Assembly (NCBI GenBank): GCA_016200445.1 | Contig: JACQEQ010000308.1 | Location: 1 to 5,190 of the forward strand | DNA: 5,190 bases | Source: Gammaproteobacteria bacterium | GTDB taxonomy: Bacteria > Pseudomonadota > Gammaproteobacteria > SG8-11 | Reading direction: 5' to 3' | Shown here: positions 1 to 5,190 of the stretch, piece by piece | Position numbering within the stretch: the first letter of the stretch is position 1 | Layout: every line of letters begins with the position of its first letter | The notes under the pieces: model-generated | Database searches by the model: none | What the model was told of the DNA's origin: nothing | Seen by the model: the letters and a program-made list of their open reading frames with translations, nothing else | Made by a program: the position numbers and the translations under genes

Positions 1-225
1 AGTATCTGTCAAGATCGACGCTTTATGGCGCGCTTGATGCCGGAGCTGGAAGCTTTTTTTCATTACCGCAACCTTGATGTGAGCACTCTCAAGGAGCTGG
101 CGCGGCGCTGGGTACCGGAGGTGTACAAGGGGTTCGATAAAAACGCACCGCATATGGCGCTGGACGACATTCGCGAATCGGTGCGCGAGCTGCGTTATTA
201 CCGGCAACATTTGTTCAAACTCTAA
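1..225 (+). CDS. orn: Oligoribonuclease, C-terminal part (5' end outside window)
   Basis: This is the last 74 codons of oligoribonuclease, a 3'-to-5' exoribonuclease of the DEDDh family that degrades two- to five-nucleotide RNAs, including the pGpG left from cyclic-di-GMP breakdown. The frame is open from base 1 (SICQDRRF...), so the ATG at 25 is internal. The segment QDRRF carries the third catalytic Asp, and HMALDDIRES carries the catalytic His and, five residues later, the last Asp. The run NLDVSTLKELARRW and the ending YYRQHLFKL match the family closely, so the C-terminus is intact. The family is about 180 residues long, so roughly 105 N-terminal residues with the first D and E lie outside the window. 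The TAA stop (223-225) touches the left end of a palindromic element. Identification is from remembered family sequences. Confidence 0.96.
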   Translation, partial: SICQDRRFMARLMPELEAFFHYRNLDVSTLKELARRWVPEVYKGFDKNAPHMALDDIRESVRELRYYRQHLFKL

Positions 226-368
226 GAGCCTGTTCAAGATCTCACTGAAGGGCGCATTACGGCGTGTAAATCGAACTTACGAATGCTCACATACGACGGG
301 TATGCTCCGCTTCTTCGTTCGATTTTGCCTTGCACTGCATCCCTTCAGTGAAATCTTGAACAGGCTCT
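225..368. mobile_element. MITE-like palindromic element abutting the orn stop
   Basis: The ends form a long inverted repeat: 226-252 (begins gagcctgttcaagat) pairs with 341-367 (ends cttgaacaggctc) at 26 of 27 positions, with one further pair at 225/368. A second perfect 9-bp pair (268-276, aaatcgaac, with 317-325, gttcgattt) lies inside, and weaker pairing continues toward the centre, so the whole 144 bp could fold as one imperfect hairpin. It has no transposase and no credible gene. Size, inverted ends and intergenic position fit a non-autonomous miniature inverted-repeat element, probably mobilised in trans by an insertion-sequence transposase. The pentamer ctcta occurs at 220-224 and 365-369, but the right copy overlaps the inverted repeat, so a target duplication is not established. 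It could instead be a large REP-like repeat. In RNA it would form a strong structure just after orn. Confidence 0.75.
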
Positions 369-552
369 ACACACAGAAATTATTTGACAGAATTTCCACC
401 GTCCAAGCACACTGCGATGCCATGAACTGCAAACATTTTATTCCCGCTATTCGCATCATTCGCTGCCTGCCGCGTTGGGTCGTGCCTATGCGGCTGCGGG
501 AAACCCGGATGATTGCAACCTAACAACTACACCGTCTTCCGAATTCCCAAAG
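369..552. other. Stretch with no recognisable gene between the palindromic element and a terminator
   Basis: I see no gene that can be supported here. A frame without stops runs from 388 to the TGA at 562-564, but it has no ATG and no ribosome binding site, and its product is not recognised. Another frame that starts inside the palindromic element at 302 and ends at 523 also lacks a ribosome binding site. A TTGACA hexamer sits at 384-389, but nothing resembling TATAAT follows at normal spacing. The stretch ends in a good terminator, so it is probably transcribed, either as the trailer of orn or as a small RNA. No tRNA cloverleaf was found. Confidence 0.5.
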
Positions 553-582
553 GCCACAGAGTGAAAACCCTGTGGCTTTTTT
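553..582 (+). terminator. Rho-independent terminator
   Basis: A perfect 7-bp stem, gccacag (553-559) with ctgtggc (570-576), encloses a 10-base loop and is followed at once by six T (577-582). The bases aag before the stem can pair with the start of the T-run, lengthening it. It would end transcripts arriving from the left and separates them from the transporter gene starting at 628. Confidence 0.85.
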
Positions 583-627
583 GTTTGTGGCGCTTTGCAG
601 GCTACTTGTAAGCAACAGGAGGTGTAA

Positions 628-1530
628 ATGTCCGTACCCGCTGCCTATATCGGCGTCATCTTGATCTGGTCCACCACGCCGCTGGCGATCCAGTGGAGCA
701 GCTTAGGCGCCGGTTACGCTTTTGCATCGTTCAGCCGCATGCTGCTGGGCGCTGTATTGTGTCTGGTGTTGCTGCGCTGGTCGCGACGGCCGCTGCCGTG
801 GTCGCGTGCCGCTGTGCATACCTATCTGGCAGCGGGGCTGGGAATTTACGGCTCTATCATTACTAGCTACTGGGCGTCCCAATATGTTCCCTCAGGTTGG
901 ATCTCGGTGATGTTCGGGCTGGCGCCTTTGTTCACCGGCGTGCTGGCGTATTTTTGGTTAGACGAGCGCAGTCTCAGTGCTGCAAAAATTAGTGGCTTAT
1001 TCTCCGGCCTGACCGGCTTGGCCGTGGTGTTCGCGTCAGGCTTACACCTCAGTGTGCAAGTTGCAGCCGGTATCGCAGTGTTATTAGTCGGCGTGTTGAT
1101 TCATTCAGCGAGCATGGTGGCGATCAAGCGTATTGCCGCACCGATCACCGCGTTGGCCATGACTACCGGTGCTTTGTTGCTGAGCTTGCCGTTGTTTTTT
1201 CTCACCTGGTTGTTGGTTGAGAGTGCGCTGCCGTCGCACATCGACGCGCGTGCCTTGGGGTCGATTGTGTATTTGGGTGCCTTCGGTTCGGTGCTGGGAT
1301 TTGTATTGTACTTCTACGTAGTTCAGCATATGGCGGCCGCGAGCGCAGCGCTCATCACGTTGATCACGCCGGTGTTCTCGTTACTGTTGGGCAGAACGCT
1401 CAACGGCGAACCGCTCACGGCGCAGTTATTATTGGGCACGGCCGCCATCCTCGGCGGCTTAGGGATGCATCAGTGGGGCGATAGCGCGTTGCAGCGTCTA
1501 CACGCGCAACTAAAAGGAGTCGGAAAGTAA
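628..1530 (+). CDS. EamA/DMT-superfamily inner-membrane transporter
   Basis: This 300-residue protein has the size and pattern of drug/metabolite transporters with two EamA repeats (about residues 5-136 and 147-283), giving ten predicted hydrophobic helices in the inner membrane. The first helix carries the family-like IWSTTPLAIQWS. The first repeat ends near FWLDERSL, where the family usually keeps an acidic residue. The second repeat ends with LNGEPLTAQLLLGTAAILGG, typical of the last two helices. Family members move small metabolites such as amino acids, nucleotides or drugs, many of them outward; the substrate here cannot be read from sequence. The ATG is supported by AGGAGG at 617-622, five bases upstream. 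The stop overlaps the start of the next gene (TAATG), pointing to co-transcription and probably translational coupling. A terminator just upstream makes this the first gene of its unit, though I see no convincing promoter hexamers. Confidence 0.93.
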   Translation: MSVPAAYIGVILIWSTTPLAIQWSSLGAGYAFASFSRMLLGAVLCLVLLRWSRRPLPWSRAAVHTYLAAGLGIYGSIITSYWASQYVPSGWISVMFGLAPLFTGVLAYFWLDERSLSAAKISGLFSGLTGLAVVFASGLHLSVQVAAGIAVLLVGVLIHSASMVAIKRIAAPITALAMTTGALLLSLPLFFLTWLLVESALPSHIDARALGSIVYLGAFGSVLGFVLYFYVVQHMAAASAALITLITPVFSLLLGRTLNGEPLTAQLLLGTAAILGGLGMHQWGDSALQRLHAQLKGVGK

Positions 1531-2177
1531 TGCGGATGTATTTACGTTGGTTGAGTAGGTCCGGGTTTGGTGCCGTAGCTTTGCTTTCTTCCGCTCAGGC
1601 GCTGGCGCTGGAAATCAGTCCGTTCGTCAGTATGGCGCTTACCTTCGGCGGCGACACGTTGGCTGAAACTCAGGTCGGCGATCCGAAGCTGAAAAAAACT
1701 GAAAGTATCAAAGCAGGACAATTCATGTATTTTGCCACCGGCGCGACGTTCGCCTTGCCGGAGCCGGGCGATTGGGAAGTGCAGTCGTCCATCGGGTACT
1801 GGTTCGATAGCGTACAAACTGGCGGTCACGAGTTGCGTTTCCGGCGCGTGCCGATTGACCTGTTGCTGGCGCGCAGTTTCGACAAAAGCTGGCGCGTATT
1901 GGGTGGCTTAACCTACCACCTGAACCCGGAGCGCCGGTGTACGTTAGACAATTGCCCGCAGCCCAGCAGTGCATTTAAAAACGCCATCGGTCTGGTTGCA
2001 GAAGCCGATTGGCTGTTCGGCGGCATCGTTACGCGTGTGATCGGTGTCGACGAACCGCGCCCCACAAAACTGTGGGTGGGTGTGCGTATGACCTTGATCG
2101 AATACAAAACCACCGATGTTGAATCCAGCAGATACAGCGGCAACAATTTCGGTTTGACGCTGGGCTTGAATTTTTAA
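1530..2177 (+). CDS. Small outer-membrane beta-barrel protein, function unknown
   Basis: A 215-residue exported protein. Residues 1-26 look like a Sec signal peptide: basic start (R2, R6, R10), hydrophobic core (about 13-20) and the cleavage-like ALA ending at 26. The mature part alternates polar and hydrophobic residues, with aromatic-rich strands such as FMYFATGATF and SSIGYWFDSV, and ends in FGLTLGLNF, a C-terminal strand with final Phe as used by the BAM complex to recognise outer-membrane proteins. About eight strands would fit this length, by inference. Two cysteines, C137 and C142, could form a disulfide in a loop. AAGGAG at 1514-1519 lies ten bases before the ATG, and the ATG overlaps the transporter stop by one base; the ATG at 1536 is a less well-spaced alternative. 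Its partner gene suggests a role in moving or sensing the same compound, but no substrate is evident. It could also be purely structural. Confidence 0.82.
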   Translation: MRMYLRWLSRSGFGAVALLSSAQALALEISPFVSMALTFGGDTLAETQVGDPKLKKTESIKAGQFMYFATGATFALPEPGDWEVQSSIGYWFDSVQTGGHELRFRRVPIDLLLARSFDKSWRVLGGLTYHLNPERRCTLDNCPQPSSAFKNAIGLVAEADWLFGGIVTRVIGVDEPRPTKLWVGVRMTLIEYKTTDVESSRYSGNNFGLTLGLNF

Positions 2178-2317
2178 CACTGTTGTTCTGTATTAATGCA
2201 CATGCGCTACGAATCAGTTCCGCAGCAAATATCATTTATCGAATTTTCTACTATTCTTTTATTCTTTCTTGGCACGATTAACGGTGCTGTTCGCATACAC
2301 ACTAAGGAGAGTTAGCA

Positions 2318-4027
2318 ATGACACGAGTGCGTGAATTTGGAGTTACCGTAGTTGGCGTTTTGTTGGCGGGGTCGCTCGCTGCGATTGCTGCTAACGCAGC
2401 TGCTGCCAATCACACCCAACCCCTCTACCTTGATCAAGGGTGGAACGACACTGAACGTAACCAGTTTTATTTTACTCCGCAGGGTTCGTATTTGATCCCG
2501 TACGCATGGTTTTTGGCGCTCGAACAAGCACAAAACTCCAAGCCGTTTAACGATGCCAAACACATCGCCCGCATTGGCTATCTGGTCGACGATCAAGCCT
2601 ATACGGCCAGTAATCCCGACGGTTTGCCGATTGGTTTTGCCAAAGAACCAGTGAGTAACGGCGATGCCTGGTTAGGTTATACCTGTGCCGCCTGCCACAC
2701 CGGCGAAGTGCGTTTTCGTGGCAAGAATATTCGTGTGGATGGCGCGCCGACGCTCGCTGATTTCACCTTGTTCAACCAGCGCTTGATCGAGGCACTGCAA
2801 GCCACGTTGAACCAGCCGCGTAAATTCGAACGATTCGCGCAACAGGTATTGAGCACGCCCGACGCCACCAGCAAAGCGGCGTTGCGCGCGCAAGTCGCCG
2901 CGCAACTCGACGTGATGCAACAGATTTATCAACGTAGTACGCCCACCGTGCCGTACGGAAACGGGCGGGTCGATGCCTTCGGCATCATCATGAACGAAGT
3001 ATTCGCACGTGATTTGCACCAGCCGTTAAATGTCAAGGTGCCGACCGCGCAGGTCAGTTATCCGTTTTTATGGGGTACGCCGCAGCTGGATTTTGTGCAG
3101 TGGAACGGTTCGGCCAACAATCCGTTCGGCCGCAACGTCGGCGAGGTTTTGGGAACCTTCGGCCAGGCAACTTTGACTGGTCCCATCGCACAGTTGGGCA
3201 CCAACACGGCGCGTGCCCGTGAACTGTTTATGCTGGAAAATTTGGTCGCCAAGCTGGCGCCGCCGCAATGGCCCGAAGCGTTGCTGGGAAAAATCGACAG
3301 CGAAAAAGCCGCACGCGGCCGTGCGTTGTACAGTGCGTATCGCAATGGCGAACCCAGTTGCGAATCTTGCCACTCATTGCGCGACGCCAGCGGCCAATAC
3401 CCGTTAACGCCCGCCGCTGAAAATTTATTCGGCGTACAATTTGTCGAGACCCAAATGATCGGTTTGGCGGATATCGGCACCGATCCGCTGATGGCCTTGA
3501 ATTTTGCAACCCGTAATGCCTTCACTGGCGATCTCGCGCCGTTGTTACCGGCGCCGTTCACCGGTGCGTCGGTATTGCCTGCACCGGTGTTGTTGTCGAT
3601 CACCGTCGGCATGGCGGCCAACTACAGCATCGCCACCGCGCAACCGCCATTTGCTGCTGCCGAGAAGGCCGCGTTGATCGGCTATCGTATCAAGGCACCG
3701 GGGTTGCCGCCGTATGTGCCGAAGAATCTGGCCGCCTACAAGGCACGTCCGATCAGCGGTATCTGGGCTACCGCGCCGTATCTGCACAACGGCTCGGTGC
3801 CGAATTTATACCAACTGTTGCTGCCGCCCGCACAGCGCATGACGCTGTTCGGCGTTGGTAGTCATGATTTCGATGCAGATGCCGTGGGCTATGTTTCCGA
3901 GGATGAAGATGCAACGTTTTTATTCGACACCGGTTTGCCGGGGAACTCGAATGCCGGGCATGACTACGGCACCGATCTCACGGCTGATCAGCGTTGGGAT
4001 TTAATTGAATTTTTGAAAACCCTGTAA
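2318..4027 (+). CDS. Exported di-haem c-type cytochrome, RoxA-like / di-haem peroxidase-like
   Basis: A 569-residue protein with a signal peptide (hydrophobic stretch about 8-26, cleavage likely near residues 26-30). It has two CxxCH haem c sites: CAACH at 123-127 within GYTCAACHTGE, and CESCH at 348-352 within GEPSCESCH. The segment around 245-275 (SYPFLWGT, VQWNGSANNPFGRN) and the C-terminal block around 474-500 (RPISGIWATAPYLHNGSVPNLYQLL) are characteristic of the group that contains rubber oxygenase RoxA and related proteins often named di-haem cytochrome c peroxidases. H490 or H548 (NAGHDYG) could be a distal ligand to the second haem. It is shorter than RoxA itself, which as I recall has about 680 residues. 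The reaction could be oxidative cleavage of a hydrophobic substrate, peroxide reduction or electron transfer; sequence alone does not decide. AAGGAG at 2304-2309 supports the ATG, eight bases downstream. A probable terminator follows, so it may be monocistronic. Confidence 0.9.
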   Translation: MTRVREFGVTVVGVLLAGSLAAIAANAAAANHTQPLYLDQGWNDTERNQFYFTPQGSYLIPYAWFLALEQAQNSKPFNDAKHIARIGYLVDDQAYTASNPDGLPIGFAKEPVSNGDAWLGYTCAACHTGEVRFRGKNIRVDGAPTLADFTLFNQRLIEALQATLNQPRKFERFAQQVLSTPDATSKAALRAQVAAQLDVMQQIYQRSTPTVPYGNGRVDAFGIIMNEVFARDLHQPLNVKVPTAQVSYPFLWGTPQLDFVQWNGSANNPFGRNVGEVLGTFGQATLTGPIAQLGTNTARARELFMLENLVAKLAPPQWPEALLGKIDSEKAARGRALYSAYRNGEPSCESCHSLRDASGQYPLTPAAENLFGVQFVETQMIGLADIGTDPLMALNFATRNAFTGDLAPLLPAPFTGASVLPAPVLLSITVGMAANYSIATAQPPFAAAEKAALIGYRIKAPGLPPYVPKNLAAYKARPISGIWATAPYLHNGSVPNLYQLLLPPAQRMTLFGVGSHDFDADAVGYVSEDEDATFLFDTGLPGNSNAGHDYGTDLTADQRWDLIEFLKTL

Positions 4028-4068
4028 TTAGTTTACGGTGTTGGTGCGCGGGTATTGATATTTATAGC

Positions 4069-4093
4069 GGTGCGCATCGGCACCTAATTTTTT
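4069..4093 (+). terminator. Probable Rho-independent terminator after the di-haem cytochrome gene
   Basis: A 5-bp GC-rich stem, ggtgc (4069-4073) with gcacc (4080-4084), encloses a 6-base loop and is followed by taatttttt (4085-4093). It lies about 40 bases past the cytochrome stop. The stem is short and the T-run is interrupted by AA, so strength is uncertain. Only 16 bases separate it from the next start codon, which leaves no room for a promoter downstream of the hairpin. Confidence 0.55.
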
Positions 4094-4100
4094 CGACATC

Positions 4101-4105
4101 GGAGG
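4101..4105 (+). promoter_or_regulatory. Ribosome binding site that decides a GTG start
   Basis: GGAGG at 4101-4105 lies four bases before GTG at 4110. The alternative in-frame ATG at 4146 has no comparable site, only an A-rich stretch. The GTG is therefore preferred, although the spacing is on the short side. Confidence 0.6.
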
Positions 4106-4109
4106 ACAA

Positions 4110-4595
4110 GTGCATCTAACGCGTAACAAACAAGAAAAATGCATCATGGCGCGCATCCGGCGCCAGAATAAGTTGTACCAAAAAAACTTTACTTTGAAAC
4201 AATATCGGACTTGGAAAGCGGCCGAGACTGCGGCGCAAAAGTGGGTTAAAAAAATTCTGCCGAGCTTGCCCCCGGCAATACCCATAAAAGGCCGCATGAC
4301 GAAGCGCAACACGTCCGGTGTCGTCGGTGTGCGCTTGATCGAAAGTGTCCGCAAGAAAAACGGCAAGCAATATCACGACTGGCGTTGGATTGCGTTTTGG
4401 ACTGGCTGCCCCTACTCGGGTGGCATTGGCTGGTCGGTCAACAAATACGGCGATGAGCCCGCGTTCGTGCGTGCCTATCTAGCCCGGATGCTTTCGACGA
4501 TAGATCGGGCACGCATCGAACGGGAATTTACCCGCATTCGCGGTTTGAATAAATTACAAAAAATTCTTGATCGAAAACTTATTGAAGTTGTGTAA
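4110..4595 (+). CDS. Small basic AP2-domain-like putative DNA-binding protein
   Basis: A 161-residue, Lys/Arg-rich protein without signal peptide or membrane helix. Two related units are visible. Residues 14-54 (RIRRQNKLYQKNF, then WKAAETAAQKWVKKILPSLPP) resemble a degenerate AP2 unit with a strand region followed by an amphipathic helix. Residues 65-130 (KRNTSGVVGVR, DWRWIAFW, SVNKYGDEPAFVRAYLAR) give a fuller one: SGVVGVR, a W-x-A-type strand, then SVNKYGDEPAF and a helix. This matches bacterial AP2-domain proteins as I remember them, a family related to the DNA-binding domain of plant ERF factors and of HNH homing endonucleases. No HNH nuclease motif is present. DNA binding is expected from the family; target and role are unknown. 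The GTG start rests on GGAGG at 4101-4105; ATG at 4146 would remove 12 residues. It stands between two terminator-like hairpins, so it may have its own short transcript, though no clear promoter is seen. Confidence 0.78.
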   Translation: MHLTRNKQEKCIMARIRRQNKLYQKNFTLKQYRTWKAAETAAQKWVKKILPSLPPAIPIKGRMTKRNTSGVVGVRLIESVRKKNGKQYHDWRWIAFWTGCPYSGGIGWSVNKYGDEPAFVRAYLARMLSTIDRARIEREFTRIRGLNKLQKILDRKLIEVV

Positions 4596-4623
4596 CCCAC
4601 AGAGCGCTAACCGCTCGTTCCGG

Positions 4624-4669
4624 CCGACCGCAAATCGGTGTTTTTAACTTAAAAATACCGATCTGCGGT
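4624..4669. terminator. Long hairpin, possible bidirectional terminator
   Basis: Arms 4627-4645 and 4651-4669 are inverted repeats matching at 17 of 19 positions around a 5-base spacer (aactt), with a T5 run at the inner end of the left arm and an A5 run at the inner end of the right arm. Each arm also holds a small hairpin leading into a T-run: on the + strand ccga (4624-4627) with tcgg (4635-4638) before TGTTTTT, or accg with cggt; on the - strand the mirror arrangement accg/cggt before ATTTTT. It can therefore terminate transcripts from either side, most plausibly that of the AP2-like gene ending 30 bases upstream. Confidence 0.6.
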
Positions 4670-4695
4670 AACGTTCATATCGTTTTAAGGAAGGC

Positions 4696-4737
4696 ATGTT
4701 CGACTACGCCACCACTCTGGCCGCAGTACTACGGTAG
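4696..4737 (+). CDS. Possible 13-residue leader peptide (tentative)
   Basis: An ATG at 4696 opens a 13-codon frame (MFDYATTLAAVLR) ending at TAG 4735-4737. A purine-rich AAGGAAGG (4687-4694) directly precedes it, with the AAGGA core four bases before the ATG. The stop lies in the left arm of a small hairpin (4729-4748), and the frame sits in the leader before the cupredoxin gene. This resembles an upstream regulatory ORF, but a frame this short with a ribosome-binding-like sequence can arise by chance. No run of one amino acid, as in classical attenuators, is present. Confidence 0.2.
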   Translation: MFDYATTLAAVLR

Positions 4738-4748
4738 TTTCTACGTAG
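4729..4748. repeat. Small near-palindromic hairpin upstream of the cupredoxin gene
   Basis: ctacggtag (4729-4737), ttt, ctacgtag (4741-4748): eight pairs with one bulged G and a 3-base loop. The right arm is itself a perfect 8-bp palindrome. A TATAAA hexamer follows at 4752-4757. It could be a protein-binding site or leader RNA structure; chance is not excluded. Confidence 0.3.
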
Positions 4749-4822
4749 GGTTATAAATACGGCAGTTTGTCGGAGCGTTAACGTAACTCATGACTGACCA
4801 CGGGCGCTGGAGGCGAATAGAT

Positions 4823-5190
4823 ATGCGGAACCAGATTGTTATTGCAGGTAGCGGAATAGCGTTGTTAGCCACCCTTGCCGTAAGCGGCCACAAATTGTAC
4901 GCAAATAATCCTAGTAGCGAACAAAGCCAGCATAAATTTTCGGATGTATTTCTCGCGATTAAACCCGGCGATGAGGTGACCTTTGCAAACCAAGACGGGG
5001 TATTGCATAACCTTGTCAGTTCCAGCCCCGATTACACAGTAGAGATTGGCGAGCTACAACCCGGAACAAGTAAAACGTTGGTGTTCAATCACAAAGGCGT
5101 GCTGGACTTGGTGTGTAGCAAGCATCCGGAAATGCAAATGACCATCTATGTGCGTAAACCTGCCGGGGAAAATGAAGCCAACGCCGACAC
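4823..5190 (+). CDS. Exported cupredoxin (plastocyanin/amicyanin-like), 3' end outside window
   Basis: The frame stays open to the window edge; 122 complete codons are visible. Residues 1-27 form a likely signal peptide (R2, hydrophobic core about 5-21, cleavage after LYA). The mature part is a compact cupredoxin: FLAIKPGDEVTFANQDGVLHN, then a Greek-key-like strand pattern, then LVCSKHPEMQMTIYV. The type-1 copper ligands are all seen: H62, C98, H101 and M104. The C-x2-H-x2-M spacing is that of amicyanin, not plastocyanin, which has four residues before the Met. The protein should be a periplasmic one-electron carrier; such genes are sometimes annotated as methylamine utilisation protein, but no other mau gene is visible. 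GGAGG at 4809-4813 supports the ATG, nine bases downstream. An in-frame ATG at 4790 has a poorer site. A polar tail (GENEANAD) begins after the domain and may be a linker or the C-terminus. Confidence 0.9.
   Translation, partial: MRNQIVIAGSGIALLATLAVSGHKLYANNPSSEQSQHKFSDVFLAIKPGDEVTFANQDGVLHNLVSSSPDYTVEIGELQPGTSKTLVFNHKGVLDLVCSKHPEMQMTIYVRKPAGENEANAD

Noticed and set aside
384..412. Possible sigma-70 promoter at TTGACA
   Set aside because: At 17 bases spacing the sequence is gcacac, with no TATAAT-like hexamer nearby.
302..523. A 73-codon + strand frame starting inside the palindromic element
   Set aside because: It begins within the right half of the element, has no ribosome binding site and encodes an unrecognisable Arg- and Cys-containing sequence. 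It is best explained by chance.
369..552. tRNA genes downstream of orn, as in Escherichia coli where glycine tRNA genes are near orn
   Set aside because: No cloverleaf, no GTTCGA-type T-loop and no acceptor stem pairing could be found in this stretch.
388..564. Stop-free frame in the stretch after the palindromic element, possibly a gene remnant
   Set aside because: It has no ATG, no ribosome binding site and no recognisable family, and its end runs into the terminator stem.
2270..2287. Possible sigma-54 promoter (TGGCACG) before the di-haem cytochrome gene
   Set aside because: The -24-like part is good, but the required GC at the -12 position is replaced by GG (2283-2284), so the second half does not match.
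3058..3621. A 187-codon open frame on the - strand
   Set aside because: It lies wholly opposite the di-haem cytochrome gene, whose haem motifs and conserved blocks establish the + strand frame. Long antisense frames are common opposite such coding sequence.
4790..4822. Upstream in-frame ATG for the cupredoxin
   Set aside because: The nearest GGAG is about 14 bases away, whereas the ATG at 4823 has GGAGG at nine bases and gives a more ordinary signal peptide.

Overview
The window looks like chromosomal DNA from a gammaproteobacterium of moderate GC content. The main evidence is the first gene fragment, the C-terminal 74 residues of oligoribonuclease, whose sequence is typical of that class. 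The genus cannot be fixed from the sequence.

Layout from left to right. (1) 1-225: 3' end of orn. (2) 225-368: a short non-coding palindromic element with 27-28 bp terminal inverted repeats, resembling a MITE, which abuts the orn stop codon. (3) 369-582: a stretch without a recognisable gene that ends in a clear Rho-independent terminator. (4) 628-2177: a two-gene unit with TAATG stop/start overlap, encoding a ten-helix EamA/DMT-family inner-membrane transporter followed by a small outer-membrane beta-barrel protein. (5) 2318-4027: an exported di-haem c-type cytochrome of the RoxA-like/di-haem peroxidase type, followed by a probable terminator. (6) 4110-4595: a small basic protein resembling bacterial AP2-domain proteins, followed by a long hairpin that could terminate transcription on either strand. 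(7) 4823 to the right edge: the start of an exported cupredoxin with a complete type-1 copper ligand set, cut by the window end.

All identified genes are on the + strand. Four of the six identified products work in the envelope: an inner-membrane carrier, an outer-membrane barrel, a periplasmic or secreted haem protein and a periplasmic copper protein. The overlap of the carrier and barrel genes suggests coupled translation. The di-haem cytochrome and the cupredoxin are both periplasmic redox proteins and could exchange electrons, but they are separated by the AP2-like gene and two terminator-like hairpins, so a shared operon is not supported. I saw no CRISPR array, tRNA, rRNA, transposase, phage gene or recognisable defence system. 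The best candidates for undescribed biology are the AP2-like protein, the substrate of the RoxA-like cytochrome, the carrier/barrel pair, and the leader region before the cupredoxin.
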